DNA from: DATLFP01 sp035540955
GTDB taxonomy: Bacteria; Actinomycetota; Acidimicrobiia; Acidimicrobiales; CADCSY01
Length of the DNA: 14,237 bases
Assembly (NCBI GenBank): GCA_035540955.1
Contig: DATLFP010000064.1
Span: forward strand, 1-14,237
Reading direction: 5' to 3'
This document shows, piece after piece, positions 13,483 through 14,237 of this stretch. Numbering within the stretch: the first letter of the stretch is position 1; every line of letters begins with the position of its first letter. The notes under the pieces were generated by a model. That model made no database searches and was not told where the DNA came from. It was given only the letters and a program-made list of their open reading frames with translations. A program made the position numbers and the translations under genes.

Positions 13483-14103
13483 ATGAGCACTTGGCGGAAG
13501 CTCGCCGCGCTGTTTGCGACCCTGCTGCTCGTCGCCGGCCTGGCGGCTTGCGGCGACGACGATGACGACACCGCGGCCGGTGCGACGACGACGGCGGCCG
13601 ATGACCACGACATGCCGACCGACGGCGAGGACGGACCGCCCGAGGTGAACCCGTGCGCCGAGGGTGTCGACCCGGCGGAGGCCGGCCTGCCGCCCGCCGA
13701 GGAGCCGGCCGATGGCGCCACCGCGGCGACGATCACCGCCCGCGACTACGAGTTCGAGGGCGTCGACGCGCTGGAGGCAGGCGGCTCGTTCGCCGTCACG
13801 TTCGAGAACGAAGGCGCCGAGCTGCACGAGCTCATGATCATGAGCATCGACGAGTCCGAGACCCGCACCGTCGAGGAGCTGCTGGCGAGCGAGGAGGATC
13901 CCGACACGGTGAGCCCCGTCTCATTCGGGTTCGCGTGCCCCGGCGACGACACCGTCGTGAACGTCGATCTCGCCCCCGGCCGCTACGTCGCCATCTGCTT
14001 CATCCCGGTGGGCACCACGCCCCAGACCGATCCCGCCGACTTCGAGGAAGACGGCACCCCCCATGCCGAGAACGGCATGGTCCACGAGTTCATCGTCAGC
14101 TGA
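13483..14103 (+). CDS. Cupredoxin-like lipoprotein
   Basis: This 206-residue exported protein has a lipoprotein signal peptide (basic WRK, hydrophobic core, lipobox LAAC with Cys23), then a disordered Asp/Thr/Ala linker (24-60). The C-terminal domain (about 82-206) looks like a cupredoxin beta barrel: ITARDYEFEG, FAVTFENEGAELHELMIM, LAPGRYVAICFIPVGTT and GMVHEFIV. His115, Cys172, His194 and Met199 could be the copper ligands, His194-x4-Met199 having the classical spacing, but Cys172 to His194 is 22 residues rather than the usual few. Cys58 and Cys152 are extra. It may carry electrons or copper at the outer face of the membrane. The ATG at 13483 follows gaggaga with 9-base spacing. A very strong hairpin follows the stop. 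Confidence 0.8.
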   Translation: MSTWRKLAALFATLLLVAGLAACGDDDDDTAAGATTTAADDHDMPTDGEDGPPEVNPCAEGVDPAEAGLPPAEEPADGATAATITARDYEFEGVDALEAGGSFAVTFENEGAELHELMIMSIDESETRTVEELLASEEDPDTVSPVSFGFACPGDDTVVNVDLAPGRYVAICFIPVGTTPQTDPADFEEDGTPHAENGMVHEFIVS

Positions 14104-14115
14104 CCCGACTCGCTT

Positions 14116-14158
14116 CTGGGCGGGATCTGCCGGTCATGGACCGGCAGATCCCGCCCAG
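14116..14158 (+). terminator. Perfect 20-bp stem, 3-base loop hairpin after the lipoprotein gene
   Basis: Arms 14116-14135 and 14139-14158 are exact reverse complements (starting ctgggcggga and ending tcccgcccag) around the loop atg. It begins 12 bases after the lipoprotein stop. There is no T-run after it, so termination may be of the tail-less, GC-rich actinobacterial type, or the structure may protect the mRNA 3' end. The symmetry means it could act in both directions. Confidence 0.65.
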
Positions 14159-14237
14159 TTGCGCGTCCGAGGACGTTCTCGACCTCGGAGAACGGCTAGA
14201 ACCCAGCGCGTGGGTGGTCGAGATCCGCGACTGCTGG
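14136..14237 (+). CDS. Possible start of an unidentified gene, cut by the window edge
   Basis: From an ATG at 14136 a frame stays open for all 34 codons to the window end, beginning MDRQIPPSCASEDVLDLGER. G or C occupies the third position in 28 of 34 codons, compatible with coding here though slightly lower than in neighbours. Against it, the ATG lies in the loop of a perfect 20-bp hairpin and no ribosome binding site is seen, so the true start may be further right or the frame may be chance. No family is recognised. Confidence 0.25.
   Translation, partial: MDRQIPPSCASEDVLDLGERLEPSAWVVEIRDCW
14166..14194. repeat. Two overlapping, mutually exclusive 7-bp inverted repeats
   Basis: tccgagg (14166-14172) pairs with cctcgga (14183-14189), and cgttctc (14174-14180) pairs with gagaacg (14188-14194). 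The two stems share bases, so only one can form at a time. They follow the strong hairpin by 7 bases. They could be an operator, an alternative-fold RNA, or chance in coding sequence. Confidence 0.5.

Overview
The window is high-GC DNA (coding third positions almost all G or C) with tightly packed genes, frequent GTG starts, an actinobacterial-style non-homologous end-joining (NHEJ) set, a class III cyclase/ATPase/TPR giant and a lipoprotein whose mature start is rich in Asp and Thr. This suggests an actinobacterium, perhaps of the Acidimicrobiia. That placement is inference from style and was not tested by any search.

Layout. 1-793 holds cobalt/nickel ECF transporter genes (cbiM, cbiN), but the order is broken by a fold-back: the 3' end of cbiM and the 5' end of cbiN lie on the + strand (1-230), while the rest of cbiM lies on the - strand (221-793). 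A 23-bp inverted repeat (1-23 / 221-243) marks the join, so the first ~220 bases are probably misjoined. 794-937 is a divergent promoter region with three visible structures. 938-2209 (+) is a type II NADH dehydrogenase. It converges, with a 3-bp gap, on a two-gene ABC operon on the - strand (ATPase 4747-5502, FtsX/MacB-type permease 2213-4744). 5503-5658 is a second divergent control region. 5659-9198 (+) is an adenylate cyclase with zinc ribbon, AAA ATPase and TPR-like repeats. It converges on a four-gene - strand operon read from 12932 down to 9207: haem-oxygenase-like iron enzyme, ATP-dependent DNA ligase, Ku, and LigD-type polymerase/primase. After that come a 31-residue membrane ORF (+), a split-barrel flavin-type protein (-), a cupredoxin-like lipoprotein (+) with a very strong hairpin after it, and a possible gene start running off the right edge.

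How the parts may work together. The ligase, Ku and polymerase form a split-gene bacterial NHEJ machine; the phosphoesterase module found in fused LigD proteins is not in the window. The leading iron-enzyme gene is 9 bp from the ligase and therefore probably co-transcribed. Two CRP-like palindromes (GTGA-N6-TCAC) lie in the two divergent control regions, one at the ndh start and one between the ABC operon and the cyclase. A cAMP circuit in which the cyclase feeds a CRP/GlxR-type regulator acting on respiration and on its own locus is therefore a reasonable, untested hypothesis.

No mobile element, CRISPR array, tRNA or rRNA was seen. I do not see a clearly new multi-gene system. The best leads are the iron enzyme inside the NHEJ operon, the paired CRP-like sites, the polymerase with Gln at its motif II His position, and the fold-back at the left edge.
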